A DNA stretch of 64,000 bases from Tenericutes bacterium MZ-XQ (GTDB taxonomy: Bacteria > Bacillota_I > Bacilli_A > Acholeplasmatales > Acholeplasmataceae), in the NCBI GenBank assembly GCA_002838205.1, contig CP017950.1, positions 1,618,858 to 1,682,857 of the forward strand, given 5' to 3'. The first letter of the stretch is position 1; every line of letters begins with the position of its first letter. The translations under genes and the position numbers were made by a program. The notes below the pieces were generated by a model. That model made no database searches. It was not told the DNA's origin and was given only the letters and a program-made list of their open reading frames with translations. Below, piece by piece: positions 48,637 through 57,968 of this stretch.

Positions 48637-49221
48637 ATGATATTAATGAAAAACATCATTCGTGAAGGCCATAAGACACTAGAAATGGTTGCTAAAGAAG
48701 TCAAGGTTCCTTTGTCGAATGCTGACAAAAAACTATTAAAAGATTTATTACAATATGTAAAGAATTCTCAAAATGAAGAAATGGTTGAAAAATACGGTCT
48801 TAGACCAGCAGTTGGTATAGCTGCACCACAAGTCAATGTATCAAAACGTATGTTTGCTTGTCATGTTCAAGACTTTGATGGAACTCTTTATTCTTACGCT
48901 CTAGTCAATCCGGTGCTTACAAGTAAAAGTCAAGAAATTATATACTTACCTGGTGGTGAAGGATGTCTTAGTGTGGATCGTGAAACTGAAGGTATCACCC
49001 CTAGATATAAATCAGTGACTTTTGAAGCACTCCATTATGATATAAAGTCTGATCAACTCATTCCAGTAAAACTAGAACTAGAAGGCTATGTAGGCATTGT
49101 TTTCCAACATGAATTTGATCATATTAATGGCATCATGTATACAACAAAGCTATTTGATAATCTACCAAATGCAAAACCTGCATTCGAATTTCTTGATCAT
49201 TCAGTAGATACAGTTGAATAA
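48637..49221 (+). CDS. def: Peptide deformylase
   Basis: 194 residues from ATG 48637, seven bases after GAGGTG. Three motifs are clear: GIAAPQVNV, GGEGCLSV with the Cys metal ligand, and QHEFDHINGIM with the HExxH site. It removes formyl from nascent proteins. It starts 42 bases from the divergent rsuA. Confidence 0.95.
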   Translation: MILMKNIIREGHKTLEMVAKEVKVPLSNADKKLLKDLLQYVKNSQNEEMVEKYGLRPAVGIAAPQVNVSKRMFACHVQDFDGTLYSYALVNPVLTSKSQEIIYLPGGEGCLSVDRETEGITPRYKSVTFEALHYDIKSDQLIPVKLELEGYVGIVFQHEFDHINGIMYTTKLFDNLPNAKPAFEFLDHSVDTVE

Positions 49222-50130
49222 TTATTTTTTAAACACAATATTTACAACTTTAATCTGATTACTCAAAATGTCATCATAGGTGACATTTTTTGTTTCTTCG
49301 TTGGGGAAAATACGTCGTGACAAATCATCAATCTGTTGTTTTTCTTGCTTTTTCTTGTTTGAAAAAATCTTTTTAAAAAATCCCTCTTTTTTAGCTTCAG
49401 GCTCGAAGATTTCATGATAGAACTCATTATCCATCATAAGTAATCCTGAAAAACGATCCCTAATCAACTTTTTAAACAGATTAATAATATCTGCTTTTCC
49501 ATATCCGATAAGTTTTGGTTTTAGTTTAAAATCAGCATCGTGACAAATAAACGCTGATATCTTCTTTTTTAAGATGCGATATGATGTCGTTGTAGATTCG
49601 TGAATCATCATGAAATACACCGGATCAAATGCAACCGACAAAATATTTGTCTTCATCTTTTTTATTACATAAGCATATGTATTAGCTTTATAGTCATTAT
49701 CTGGTACAAGAATGAGTTTTTTACCATGCTTGGAAGCGTGAGTAATCCAAGGCTCTAATCTTAACTTTATATTTTCAAATTCTTCAATGACATCGTTAAA
49801 TTTAGGTAATCTAATAAACAGGTGATTAACTTTTAGCTTATCTGCAAGCTTAACCACAAATTTAAACTCATCAAAAGCATTAGCAGCCTTTGCGTCATTG
49901 TTGAGGTCATATGCTTCAATGAGTGTATCAATTGCTGCAATCTTTATTTTTTTATCTTTTGTTTGTTGCAAAATATCTTTAATGCCTTTATCTGAAATTT
50001 CAAGTAATGGTTTATGATCATAATACCGTAGACAAATTGCATCTAAATCATGCTTAACAGCAACATCTATTTGCCCTTCTAGTGAAAGTTTTCCTTTATG
50101 ATCGAAAAAACCTGTGATTGTACTTTTCAT
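49222..50130 (-). CDS. TIM-barrel protein, xylose-isomerase-like, unknown function
   Basis: 302 residues. The start ITGFFDHKGKLSLEGQIDVAV, LFIRLP, KKLILVPDND, SVAFDPVYFMM and FICHDADF give the strand spacing of sugar-phosphate isomerase/epimerase barrels (AP endonuclease 2 superfamily). A lysine-rich tail of about 60 residues follows, with FFKKIFSNKKKQEKQQ. I cannot name a substrate. Its stop is the base after the def stop, and it overlaps the SpoU gene by four bases. Confidence 0.65.
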   Translation of the reverse strand: MKSTITGFFDHKGKLSLEGQIDVAVKHDLDAICLRYYDHKPLLEISDKGIKDILQQTKDKKIKIAAIDTLIEAYDLNNDAKAANAFDEFKFVVKLADKLKVNHLFIRLPKFNDVIEEFENIKLRLEPWITHASKHGKKLILVPDNDYKANTYAYVIKKMKTNILSVAFDPVYFMMIHESTTTSYRILKKKISAFICHDADFKLKPKLIGYGKADIINLFKKLIRDRFSGLLMMDNEFYHEIFEPEAKKEGFFKKIFSNKKKQEKQQIDDLSRRIFPNEETKNVTYDDILSNQIKVVNIVFKK

Positions 50131-50831
50131 TTATTATCCCTCCACTCATACATCAGGATGCCTCCTGCAACACTCACATTTAAACTTTCTACATGATCAG
50201 TTTTAATAGTAACATATTGATCACATAAATCTTTAACTTCCTGATTTAATCCATGACCTTCATTACCCATGACTAAAACAACTTTTTGATCGTATTTTGG
50301 TGTTCCTTGTTCATGCGCATCAGCACCAACAATTTGATACCCTTGTTGCTTTAATTTTGGTAATTCAAAAATTAAATTTGCGCGTTCAATATAGCAATCA
50401 AAGATAGCACCTTTAGATGCACGAATAACTTTTTCATTATATAAATCAGCAGATTTTTGACTCAAAATTATATGTCTAAATCCAAATGCTGATGCACTTC
50501 TGATTAAGGCACCAACATTATCAGGATCTTGAACATCATCTAAAACTAAAATCTTCTTAGACTCGATTTTTGTGTTCTTTTTTTTACAGACACCAATTTG
50601 ATCGATATAAGTTTCTGTTTGCTGTAATTCATCCATCAGTTCTTTAGATATCAATGTGCCTTCAACATCTGGATTTGATGTTAATAATTCAATCAACTGA
50701 TTCGTCTCTTTTGCTTTTTCAATTAAGTGCTTTCCATACACTAAAAACATGTCATGAAAATCACGATATTTTTTTACTTTTAATTTTTTCCATATCTTAA
50801 ATTGTTTATTTTGTTTGGAAACAATCATCAA
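50127..50831 (-). CDS. TrmH (SpoU) family RNA methyltransferase
   Basis: 234 residues. The three SpoU motifs are ILVLDDVQDPDNVGALIRSA, VVLVMGNEGHGL and VESLNVSVAGGILMYEW, forming the knot that binds SAM. An N-terminal part (about 1-85) resembles the substrate-binding domain of 23S rRNA 2'-O-methyltransferases. The exact target is unknown. Confidence 0.88.
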   Translation of the reverse strand: MMIVSKQNKQFKIWKKLKVKKYRDFHDMFLVYGKHLIEKAKETNQLIELLTSNPDVEGTLISKELMDELQQTETYIDQIGVCKKKNTKIESKKILVLDDVQDPDNVGALIRSASAFGFRHIILSQKSADLYNEKVIRASKGAIFDCYIERANLIFELPKLKQQGYQIVGADAHEQGTPKYDQKVVLVMGNEGHGLNQEVKDLCDQYVTIKTDHVESLNVSVAGGILMYEWRDNK

Positions 50832-52087
50832 TTTGAATCACCCTTTGTTTTCATATAATTTTGATATGCTTCTTTAACGCTAAATCCGTGTAAGGTTAAA
50901 TCTATTTCCGTATGTTGATTGATATCTAGTGTCATAACACCTGAGATAGCTTCTTCAATTAAAGACTCATAATCAAATGTGTTTTCATATTTTTTCGCGT
51001 AGACTTCCATAGGTTTAGTAACCGGGTTTCTTGGGACGTATATGCTACAACAATCGTTAAATGGTTTGATCGAAATATCATAAGTCTCAATTGTTTTAGA
51101 TATGTCAACGATTTCTTGTTTATCATACGTGATTAATGGTCTTAAAATAGGCATTTTCGTCACCGCTTCAACAACGCCCATACTGTTTAATGTTTGTGAT
51201 GCGACTTGCCCAACTGACTCGCCATTTAAGAGTGCGAGTATTTTATTTTTTCTTGCATATTTTTCAGCGATACGGTACATCATTCTTCTCATAACTGTGA
51301 TGATATAGGGATCAAAAACATTTTTTAAAATCTCTTGATGTATATCGCCAAATGGAATAATATGAAGTTTAATTTGTCCATCTTGCGTGAAATTGGTAAG
51401 CATTTTGGCTAAATCAATCACTTTTTGTGTTGACTCAAGCGGTGTCAGTGGTGTTGATTCAAAATGAATGAGTTCAAGTTCAATGCCTTGTTTCATCGCA
51501 AGATAGCTTGCTACTGGAGAATCTATGCCTCCACTCATCATCATGAGCCCTTTTCCACCAGTACCATATGGAAAACCACCCATTCCCTTAATACTAGAGA
51601 CATATATATAGGTTTGATCTTTTCTAAGTTCTACATTCAAAACCTCTTCAGGATGTCTAACATCAACGATAAGTTTTTTATCGACTTGTGATAAAATCAT
51701 AGGAGCAATTTTTCTACTAATTTCTAATGATGTTAGTGGAAATGATTTATCAGTTCTTTTTGTCTCAACTTTAAATGTCTTATATGGCTTATCGATTTCT
51801 TGGTTGAGTAAATCAATTGAAACTCTTACAATATCATCAATATCGTGTGATGCTAAATAAACAATACTAAACGAAAAAATACCTGGTACTTGTTTTAATC
51901 TTTTTACCACTTCTTTTTCATCTTCTAATAAATAATCTACATATATGCGATCGTGTTCAAACTTAAATGATACTTCTAAATCTTTTAATTTATTTTGAAC
52001 GTGGGCTCTTACTCTTTTTATGAAGAAATTAATGTTTTTTCCTTTTAGCATTAAATCCCCAAATCTAATTAATATTTTTCTTTTCAA
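50828..52087 (-). CDS. thiI: tRNA 4-thiouridine synthase ThiI
   Basis: 419 residues from TTG 52087, whose GGTGAT site lies four bases ahead; the upstream ATG (52099) has none. Ferredoxin-like and THUMP domains occupy about 1-165. The PP-loop GLMMMSGGIDSPVASYLA is followed by motifs GESVGQVASQT. There is no rhodanese domain, so sulfur must be delivered directly, probably by a cysteine desulfurase, as in most Firmicutes. Makes s4U8 in tRNA. Confidence 0.93.
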   Translation of the reverse strand: MKRKILIRFGDLMLKGKNINFFIKRVRAHVQNKLKDLEVSFKFEHDRIYVDYLLEDEKEVVKRLKQVPGIFSFSIVYLASHDIDDIVRVSIDLLNQEIDKPYKTFKVETKRTDKSFPLTSLEISRKIAPMILSQVDKKLIVDVRHPEEVLNVELRKDQTYIYVSSIKGMGGFPYGTGGKGLMMMSGGIDSPVASYLAMKQGIELELIHFESTPLTPLESTQKVIDLAKMLTNFTQDGQIKLHIIPFGDIHQEILKNVFDPYIITVMRRMMYRIAEKYARKNKILALLNGESVGQVASQTLNSMGVVEAVTKMPILRPLITYDKQEIVDISKTIETYDISIKPFNDCCSIYVPRNPVTKPMEVYAKKYENTFDYESLIEEAISGVMTLDINQHTEIDLTLHGFSVKEAYQNYMKTKGDSN

Positions 52088-52143
52088 TGTTATCACCATA
52101 TATTATTTTAACATATATGTTATAATATGTTAGGTGATTAGTT

Positions 52144-52593
52144 ATGAAAATAAAAGAATATATTGAACAAGCAAAAGCTTTATTAGAAACACAACCAAAT
52201 CAAATTGCACTTCTATCAAATGCATCTGCATTTATCAATGACACTATTGATACACTCAACTGGGCAGGTTTTTACTTATATGATGGAAAAGTCTTAACCG
52301 TAGGACCCTTTCAAGGTCATATTGCATGCTCAACCATACCACTTGGTCAAGGCGTTTGTGGTGAGGCAGCAGAAAAAAGAGTAACCATGGTTGTTGATGA
52401 TGTCTTAGCCCACAAAAATCATATTGCATGCGACTCGAATTCTAGATCTGAAATTGTTGTTCCTATCATCATTAACAACAAACTTTTTGGTGTTTTAGAT
52501 GTCGATAGTCCCGTAAAATCAAGATTTGATGACGAATTAAAAAACTTCTTTGAAGCATTTGTTGATTTACTAACAAAATTGATTGACTTTTAA
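52144..52593 (+). CDS. msrC: GAF-domain free methionine-R-sulfoxide reductase
   Basis: 149 residues. NWAGFYLYDG, GQGVCGEAA and HIACDSNSRSEIVVPI contain the conserved cysteines of fRMsr, plus IACS earlier. It reduces free methionine-R-sulfoxide. RBS AGGTGAT. The rpsD promoter lies over its last codons. Confidence 0.9.
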   Translation: MKIKEYIEQAKALLETQPNQIALLSNASAFINDTIDTLNWAGFYLYDGKVLTVGPFQGHIACSTIPLGQGVCGEAAEKRVTMVVDDVLAHKNHIACDSNSRSEIVVPIIINNKLFGVLDVDSPVKSRFDDELKNFFEAFVDLLTKLIDF

Positions 52594-52775
52594 CCTTTAG
52601 TAAGGTAAAATAAATAGCGTCGGTAAAAAGCAGGCAACTTTTTATCATAAGTGAGATCCCTACCTTTAGGAGCCCTTAGTAGCCATTCTGCTTTATGGTG
52701 AACAGAACATCGGGATACCTTGTGATTAAAGAAATTGCAATTTTTACCACCAAAAAAATATAGGAGGTAAAAATT
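52583..52775 (+). promoter_or_regulatory. rpsD promoter and probable S4 autoregulatory leader
   Basis: Promoter TTGACT (52583-52588), 17 bases, TAAAAT (52606-52611). The leader of about 160 bases is closed by GGTAAAAA (about 52622-52629) with TTTTTACC (about 52740-52749), next to the rpsD ribosome site AGGAGG. In Bacillus S4 represses rpsD through a structured leader, so this is the likely target. Confidence 0.55.
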
Positions 52776-53375
52776 ATGTCACGTTTCACTGGATCAACAT
52801 GGAAAACTTCACGTCGTTTAGGTTATTCAATTTCTGAAACAGGAAAAGAATTAAAAAAACGTCCTTATGCACCTGGTCAACATGGTCAACGTCGTTCTAA
52901 ATTAAGCGGATACGGTCTACAACTTCAAGAAAAACAAAAAGTTAGATTCACTTATGGCGTATCTGAAAAACAATTTAGAAGAATCTTCGATGATGCTGCT
53001 AAGATCAGAGGTATTCATGGTGAAAATTTCTTACGTTTATTGGAAGCACGTTTAGATAACGTTGTCTACCGTTTAGGATTAGCTAGAACTAGAGCACAAG
53101 CTCGTCAATTAGTAAATCATGGACACATCTTAGTTGATGGTAAAAAAGTAGATATTCCATCTTATCGTTTAGTTCCAGGTCAACAAATCAAATTAAGAGA
53201 AGCTTCAAAAGATTTAAAAATCGTAAAAGAAGCTTTAGAAGCACAATTTAGATCAGTTGATTTTGTTACTTACGACCAAGAAACAAATGTTGGTGTATTC
53301 GCGCGTTATCCTGAAAGAAATGAAATTCTTCAAGAAGTTAACGAACAATTAATCGTCGAATTCTACAACAGATAA
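52776..53375 (+). CDS. rpsD: Ribosomal protein S4
   Basis: 199 residues. [33 protein letters not shown] and the S4 domain [20 protein letters not shown] are diagnostic. It lacks N-terminal zinc cysteines (C-minus form). Monocistronic. Confidence 0.97.
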   Translation: MSRFTGSTWKTSRRLGYSISETGKELKKRPYAPGQHGQRRSKLSGYGLQLQEKQKVRFTYGVSEKQFRRIFDDAAKIRGIHGENFLRLLEARLDNVVYRLGLARTRAQARQLVNHGHILVDGKKVDIPSYRLVPGQQIKLREASKDLKIVKEALEAQFRSVDFVTYDQETNVGVFARYPERNEILQEVNEQLIVEFYNR

Positions 53376-53391
53376 TAAACTTATCAAACAG

Positions 53392-53420
53392 AAAGCAACT
53401 CAAATTGGGTTGCTTTTTTT
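53392..53420 (+). terminator. Terminator after rpsD
   Basis: AAAGCAAC/GTTGCTTT stem with a short loop, followed by T residues. Confidence 0.85.
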
Positions 53421-53436
53421 GTTGTTATTGATATAA

Positions 53437-53461
53437 CAAAAAAATCCACATCTGTGGATTT
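53437..53461 (-). terminator. Terminator after tpiA
   Basis: Minus-strand stem AAATCCACA/TGTGGATTT with loop GA, followed by a run of T residues. Confidence 0.85.
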
Positions 53462-53476
53462 TATATGTTTATAAGT

Positions 53477-54235
53477 TTATTTTAATGCTGCATTTACAAG
53501 TGTCAAAAATGATTCTGGATCAAGTGAAGCACCACCAACTAATGCACCATCAATATCTGATTGTGCTAGTAATTCATCAACGTTATTTGGTTTCACTGAG
53601 CCACCATATAGAATTCTGATCTGTTCTGCAATAGTCGTTCCATAAAGTTCAACTAATACATCTCTAATCGCTTTAATGGTTTCATTTGCTTGTTCAGGTG
53701 TCGCTGTTTTTCCAGTACCAATTGCCCAAATAGGTTCATAAGCAATAACTGTTTTTAAAACTTCTTTTTCAGTAACATTTTGATAAGCTTTAACAACTTG
53801 ATCTTTAACAAACGTATTTGTTGTGCCATTTTCTCTAATTTCTAAAGATTCACCGACACAAACGATAGGTGTGATTTCATGACGAACTGCTTGAATCAAT
53901 TTTTTATTAACTGATTCGTCAGTTTCATTATAATACTCACGGCGTTCACTATGTCCAATCACAACATACTCAACACCATAAGATTTCAACATACCTGCAC
54001 TAATCTCACCAGTATATGCACCTTCGTCAAGTTCGTGCATATTTTGGGCACCTATTCTTAAATCTTCTCCCTCGCGTTTCACTAAATCTCTTAAGAAGAT
54101 TGCTGGTGCACAAATCACTGATTCAACTTTTTCTTTTTCAGGAACCTTGACATTTACAGCATAGATGAATGCTAATGCATCATCTTTTGTCTTAAACATC
54201 TTCCAGTTCCCTGCAATCATAGGAATTCTTTTCAT
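53477..54235 (-). CDS. tpiA: Triosephosphate isomerase
   Basis: 252 residues. MIAGNWKMFKT, VIGHSERREYY with the catalytic His, VIAYEPIWAIGTG with the catalytic Glu, and LYGGSVKPNN are all present. Last gene of the pgk operon. Confidence 0.97.
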   Translation of the reverse strand: MKRIPMIAGNWKMFKTKDDALAFIYAVNVKVPEKEKVESVICAPAIFLRDLVKREGEDLRIGAQNMHELDEGAYTGEISAGMLKSYGVEYVVIGHSERREYYNETDESVNKKLIQAVRHEITPIVCVGESLEIRENGTTNTFVKDQVVKAYQNVTEKEVLKTVIAYEPIWAIGTGKTATPEQANETIKAIRDVLVELYGTTIAEQIRILYGGSVKPNNVDELLAQSDIDGALVGGASLDPESFLTLVNAALK

Positions 54236-54239
54236 AGAA

Positions 54240-54485
54240 TTATCCTAATATTGAAGAAACATCTTTAATCGCTTCTTCAGCTCTAGAACCTCTTGCGATA
54301 ATTTTGACGTTTTCGCCGTAAGGAACAGCTAAACTCATTAGAGCGAGGATTGACTTTAAGTCGACAACTTTGTCTTGATAATGTAATTCAATTTCTACAG
54401 CATACTTTGATGCTGTTTGCACAACTTTTGCAGCTAGACTAGCGTGTAGTCCTGTTGTACTTTTAATACTAATTTCTTTTTCCAT
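54240..54485 (-). CDS. ptsH: HPr-like phosphocarrier with altered active-site neighbours
   Basis: 81 residues, HPr length. His14 stands in TTGLHASLAA and Ser45 in VDLKSILALMSLAV, the two classic phosphorylation places. The usual GLHARPA reads GLHASLA, so the Arg that assists phosphate transfer is Ser and the Pro is Leu. It may act mainly as a regulator through Ser45 with CcpA, like Crh, which lacks the active His. Located between an XRE/cupin gene and tpiA in a glycolytic operon. Confidence 0.85.
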   Translation of the reverse strand: MEKEISIKSTTGLHASLAAKVVQTASKYAVEIELHYQDKVVDLKSILALMSLAVPYGENVKIIARGSRAEEAIKDVSSILG

Positions 54486-54502
54486 AATTTATATCTCTCC
54501 TT

Positions 54503-55045
54503 TTAAAACATTGGTGGTGTTGAAACCCATAGTACCTTTGCTTTCTGGTTACTAGGATTCATCAAATAATGTTCTTTATTTGCTAAATAATAAAATGTTT
54601 CGCCTTTTCTAATCACGTATCTTCTTTTATTTAAGACAAGTGTAATTTGCCCCTCAAGGACATAACCAAATTCTTCACCTGCATGTGGATTATCAATTTC
54701 AGACTGTCCACCTGGTTCTATATCGATGATGATAGGCTCCATTTCATATTTTAATGCGTTTGGTACAACCCAACTTACTTTGTGTTTTAGTAAGTCATTT
54801 TCTTTTTCATTGAAATCTTCTTTTTTGAAGACCACCGTTTGTTCTTCTTCATGACTAAAGAATTCATGAACATCAGTTCCTAACACCTCTAAGATCGAAA
54901 ATAAGGTTTGCATCGATGGAGATGTTAAATTGTTTTCTAGTTGAGATATATATCCTTTAGTAAGTTCTAAACGGTTTGCTAGTTCTTCTTGGGTTAAGTT
55001 ATTTCCTAACCGAAGTGCTCTTATTTTTTTCCCAATATTTACCAT
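54503..55045 (-). CDS. XRE-family regulator with cupin sensor domain
   Basis: 180 residues. An HTH (about 8-62: LTQEELANRLELTKGYISQLE) is joined to a cupin barrel with NPHAGEEFGYVLEGQITLVL. Such regulators sense small ligands in the cupin (for example PuuR and similar). Between pgk and HPr, it may tie glycolysis to a metabolite; the ligand is unknown. Confidence 0.88.
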   Translation of the reverse strand: MVNIGKKIRALRLGNNLTQEELANRLELTKGYISQLENNLTSPSMQTLFSILEVLGTDVHEFFSHEEEQTVVFKKEDFNEKENDLLKHKVSWVVPNALKYEMEPIIIDIEPGGQSEIDNPHAGEEFGYVLEGQITLVLNKRRYVIRKGETFYYLANKEHYLMNPSNQKAKVLWVSTPPMF

Positions 55046-55048
55046 ATG

Positions 55049-56245
55049 TTATTTGTTATCAACACATTCAATACCAGGCAGTAATTTTCCTTCTAAATAT
55101 TCTAAAGACGCGCCGCCACCTGTTGAAATGTGTGTGAATCCATCTTCTAATCCAAATTGGATGACCGCAGCAGCTGAATCGCCACCACCAATAATTGTTG
55201 TTGCTTGATCTTTGATTTCAACTAATGATTGTGCAACATGACGCGTACCATCTGCAAATCTAGGAAACTCAAACACTCCAAGTGGTCCATTCCAAACAAC
55301 AGTTTTAGCTTCTTTTATGATTGAATCAAATTTTTCAGCAGTTCTAGGTCCAATATCCATACCCATTTCATCAGCTGGGATTTGATCAATAGTTCTTACA
55401 TTTTTTTCTGTTTCTGGATCGAATGATTTACCTGTTATGATATCTTCACCTAATAAAATTTTACCTTGAGAAATCTCTAGTAATTCTTTAGCTAGGTCTA
55501 CTTTGTCTGCTTCTAATAAAGAAGTGCCAATTTCATAACCCATTGCTTTAAAGAATGTATATGCCATACCGCCACCAATTAAAACGCGGTCTGCAACCTT
55601 CAATAAATTTTTAATAACTTCAATCTTATCAGAAACTTTTGCTCCACCTAAAATTGCAACAAATGGTCTTTCAGGATTTTCTAATGCTCCCCCAATAAAA
55701 TTAATTTCTTTTTCTAATAAGAAACCAGCAACAGTCTCTTTGATGTTGTTTGAAATACCAACATTTGATGCATGTTCACGATGTGCTGTACCAAATGCGT
55801 CATTTACAAACACATCACCAAGTGAAGCCCAGTATTTACCTAGTTCTGGATTGTTTTTGCTTTCTTTTTTGCCATCTAAATCTTCAAAACGGGTATTTTC
55901 AAACATTAGGATTTCCCCATCTTTTAATGCAGATACAGCATCCTCTAATGCTTGACCTCTTGTTTCTGGAATAAACTTAACTTCTTGGTTTAATAATTCA
56001 CTTAATCTTTTTGCTACTACTCTTAAGCTATTCTTTTCTAAATCTTTAGCTTCTTTAATTCTGCCAAGATGTGAAAATAATATTGCTCTACCACCTTTTT
56101 CTAAAATATACTTAATCGTTGGTAGTGCTTGGACAATACGGTTTTCATCACTAATTTCACCGTCTTTAAGTGGAACGTTGAAATCAACTCTTACTAAAAC
56201 TTTCTTTCCTTTTAATTCGACATCTCTCACAGTCTTTTTAGCCAT
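55049..56245 (-). CDS. pgk: Phosphoglycerate kinase
   Basis: 398 residues. [48 protein letters not shown] and the C-terminal GGGDSAAAV and [13 protein letters not shown] are diagnostic. It starts the operon pgk-XRE/cupin-HPr-tpiA. ATG follows AGGAGG. Confidence 0.97.
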   Translation of the reverse strand: MAKKTVRDVELKGKKVLVRVDFNVPLKDGEISDENRIVQALPTIKYILEKGGRAILFSHLGRIKEAKDLEKNSLRVVAKRLSELLNQEVKFIPETRGQALEDAVSALKDGEILMFENTRFEDLDGKKESKNNPELGKYWASLGDVFVNDAFGTAHREHASNVGISNNIKETVAGFLLEKEINFIGGALENPERPFVAILGGAKVSDKIEVIKNLLKVADRVLIGGGMAYTFFKAMGYEIGTSLLEADKVDLAKELLEISQGKILLGEDIITGKSFDPETEKNVRTIDQIPADEMGMDIGPRTAEKFDSIIKEAKTVVWNGPLGVFEFPRFADGTRHVAQSLVEIKDQATTIIGGGDSAAAVIQFGLEDGFTHISTGGGASLEYLEGKLLPGIECVDNK

Positions 56246-56326
56246 ATGATTTCCTCCTTAATTAGTTTTTGTTCTTGTTATAAGCCGTTATTATTATAAC
56301 ACTATTTCTATACATTTTCTATAAGA

Positions 56327-56737
56327 TTAGCTATGAAAATGCTTTACTTTATAGGATTTAATCATATCTAACCTTTTAATTTGCTTTATCCATGCAATTT
56401 CACTCATTTCAATCATTTTTTCCATGCCATCATGAAAAACCAGCAATAAGTTCTGATTTTTTACCATAAAGTGCTTGATTTGAGCATAATTGATCCAAAT
56501 CACATCCATATGCTTCGCTGATTTTGTTGGAATCAGTTGTATTGAGTTGCTTATATATAAAGGTATTTTATATTTATACTTAAATACAACTCTACATGAT
56601 TTAAGATATCCTTCAAATGTAAATAAGTGCTTTTGACATAATTGTTTAATATAACTTATACTACTACCTTTAAAATAATCCATATTGCTTTTTTGATATA
56701 TATTACATCCAAGCTTGCTATTAATAATATAATTCAT
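56327..56737 (-). CDS. ComK-like competence regulator family protein
   Basis: 136 residues, shorter than ComK of Bacillus (192). The part about 38-120 matches the ComK outline: an S-C-R-V-V-F...K-x-P-L-Y-I-S segment, NSIQLIPTKSAKHMDVIWINY (compare IDPSNxIxFFPTxSxxRPxCxWI) and VFHDGMEKMIEMS. It lacks the usual C-terminal tail. ComK activates DNA-uptake genes; whether this one does is unknown. It begins 12 bases after the preceding terminator T-run direction with GAGGAA as ribosome site. Family call is by eye. Confidence 0.65.
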   Translation of the reverse strand: MNYIINSKLGCNIYQKSNMDYFKGSSISYIKQLCQKHLFTFEGYLKSCRVVFKYKYKIPLYISNSIQLIPTKSAKHMDVIWINYAQIKHFMVKNQNLLLVFHDGMEKMIEMSEIAWIKQIKRLDMIKSYKVKHFHS

Positions 56738-56746
56738 ATATTTTTC

Positions 56747-56772
56747 CTCAAAAAAAAGGCCTTTCGGCCTTT
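56747..56772 (-). terminator. Terminator between the ABC ATPase and comK-like genes
   Basis: Minus-strand stem AAAGGCC/GGCCTTT with a GAAA tetraloop, followed by eight T residues. The comK-like ribosome site comes directly after. Confidence 0.9.
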
Positions 56773-56775
56773 AAA

Positions 56776-57885
56776 TTAATCTTTTAATTTTAATACTAAT
56801 TCAGTTTCTGGATTAAAGAAATGTGACTTATTCATGTCAAGTGCTAATTTGATATCATCACCAATTGAGATATTTGCTCTTGCATTTACAACTGCACAAA
56901 TATTAGATTCATTAACTTGAGTATAAATGTTTGTTTCAGATCCTAATAATTCTGCAACGTCAACTTTTAACTTAAGTACTGCTCCTGGGTAAGTATCCAT
57001 AACCACTTTTTCATCATGAATGTCTTCAGGTCTAATACCTAAAACGATTTCTTTATCAACCATACCATTTGATTTGATGATTTCCATCTTATCTTCTGGA
57101 ACTTGAACTTTATGTTCACCAGCAACAAATAAACCACTCTTATCGACTTTACCATAGATAAAGTTCATTGGAGGTGTACCAATGAATCCAGCAACGAACA
57201 TATTTTCTGGATTGTCATAAATATCTTTAGGTGCACCAACTTGCATAATATAACCATCTTTCATAACTACAATTCTTGAAGCCATTGTCATCGCTTCAAT
57301 TTGGTCATGGGTTACATAAATTGTTGTTGTTTCGATCTTATTGTGAAGTTTAATTAACTCACCGCGCATTTGCACACGTAATTTAGCATCTAAGTTTGAT
57401 AATGGTTCATCCATTAAGAATACTTTAGCATTACGAACGATTGCTCTACCTAAGGCAACACGTTGTCTTTGTCCACCTGATAAAGCTTTAGGTTTACGTT
57501 TTAAATATGGAGTAAGACCTAGAATATCTGCAGCTTCTTGAACTTTTTCGTTAATCACATCTTTTGGCATTTTTCTTAGTTTTAGACCAAAAGCCATGTT
57601 ATCATAAACAGTCATATGAGGATATAAAGCGTAAGATTGGAATACCATCGCGATATTTCTATCTTTAGGTGCTTTATCATTTACTAACTCATCATCAATG
57701 TATAATTCTCCTGAAGTAATTTCTTCTAACCCAGCGATCATTCTAAGTGTCGTTGATTTCCCACATCCTGAAGGTCCAACAAATACAATAAATTCTTTAT
57801 CTCTAATTTGTAGATTAAAGTCAAATACAGCTTGAACACCATTTGGGTATACTTTGTTAATATCTTTTAATTTTAAAGTAGCCAT
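56776..57885 (-). CDS. Sugar ABC transporter ATP-binding protein (UgpC/MsmK type)
   Basis: 369 residues. Walker A GPSGCGKST, LSGGQRQRVALGRAIVR, Walker B VFLMDEPLSNLDAKLR, and a C-terminal regulatory TOBE domain (about 235-369) with LGIRPEDIHDE. This type powers several sugar or glycerol-phosphate importers whose other subunits lie elsewhere. Monocistronic, with TATAAT and extended TG at 57921-57929. Confidence 0.93.
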   Translation of the reverse strand: MATLKLKDINKVYPNGVQAVFDFNLQIRDKEFIVFVGPSGCGKSTTLRMIAGLEEITSGELYIDDELVNDKAPKDRNIAMVFQSYALYPHMTVYDNMAFGLKLRKMPKDVINEKVQEAADILGLTPYLKRKPKALSGGQRQRVALGRAIVRNAKVFLMDEPLSNLDAKLRVQMRGELIKLHNKIETTTIYVTHDQIEAMTMASRIVVMKDGYIMQVGAPKDIYDNPENMFVAGFIGTPPMNFIYGKVDKSGLFVAGEHKVQVPEDKMEIIKSNGMVDKEIVLGIRPEDIHDEKVVMDTYPGAVLKLKVDVAELLGSETNIYTQVNESNICAVVNARANISIGDDIKLALDMNKSHFFNPETELVLKLKD

Positions 57886-57920
57886 CTTTCATTTCCTTTC
57901 TATTTGTAAATCGTAATTCA

Positions 57921-57929
57921 ATTATAACA
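57921..57929 (-). promoter_or_regulatory. Extended -10 promoter of the ABC ATPase gene
   Basis: TGTTATAAT on the minus strand, 36 bases before ATG 57885. No good -35 seen. Confidence 0.55.
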
Positions 57930-57940
57930 AGGAATCAAAT

Positions 57941-57967
57941 AAAAAAAAATGTGCACGTTGCACACTT
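57941..57967 (-). terminator. Terminator after the PucR-like gene
   Basis: Minus-strand stem TGTGCA/TGCACA with loop ACG, followed by nine T residues. Confidence 0.85.
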
Positions 57968-57968
57968 T

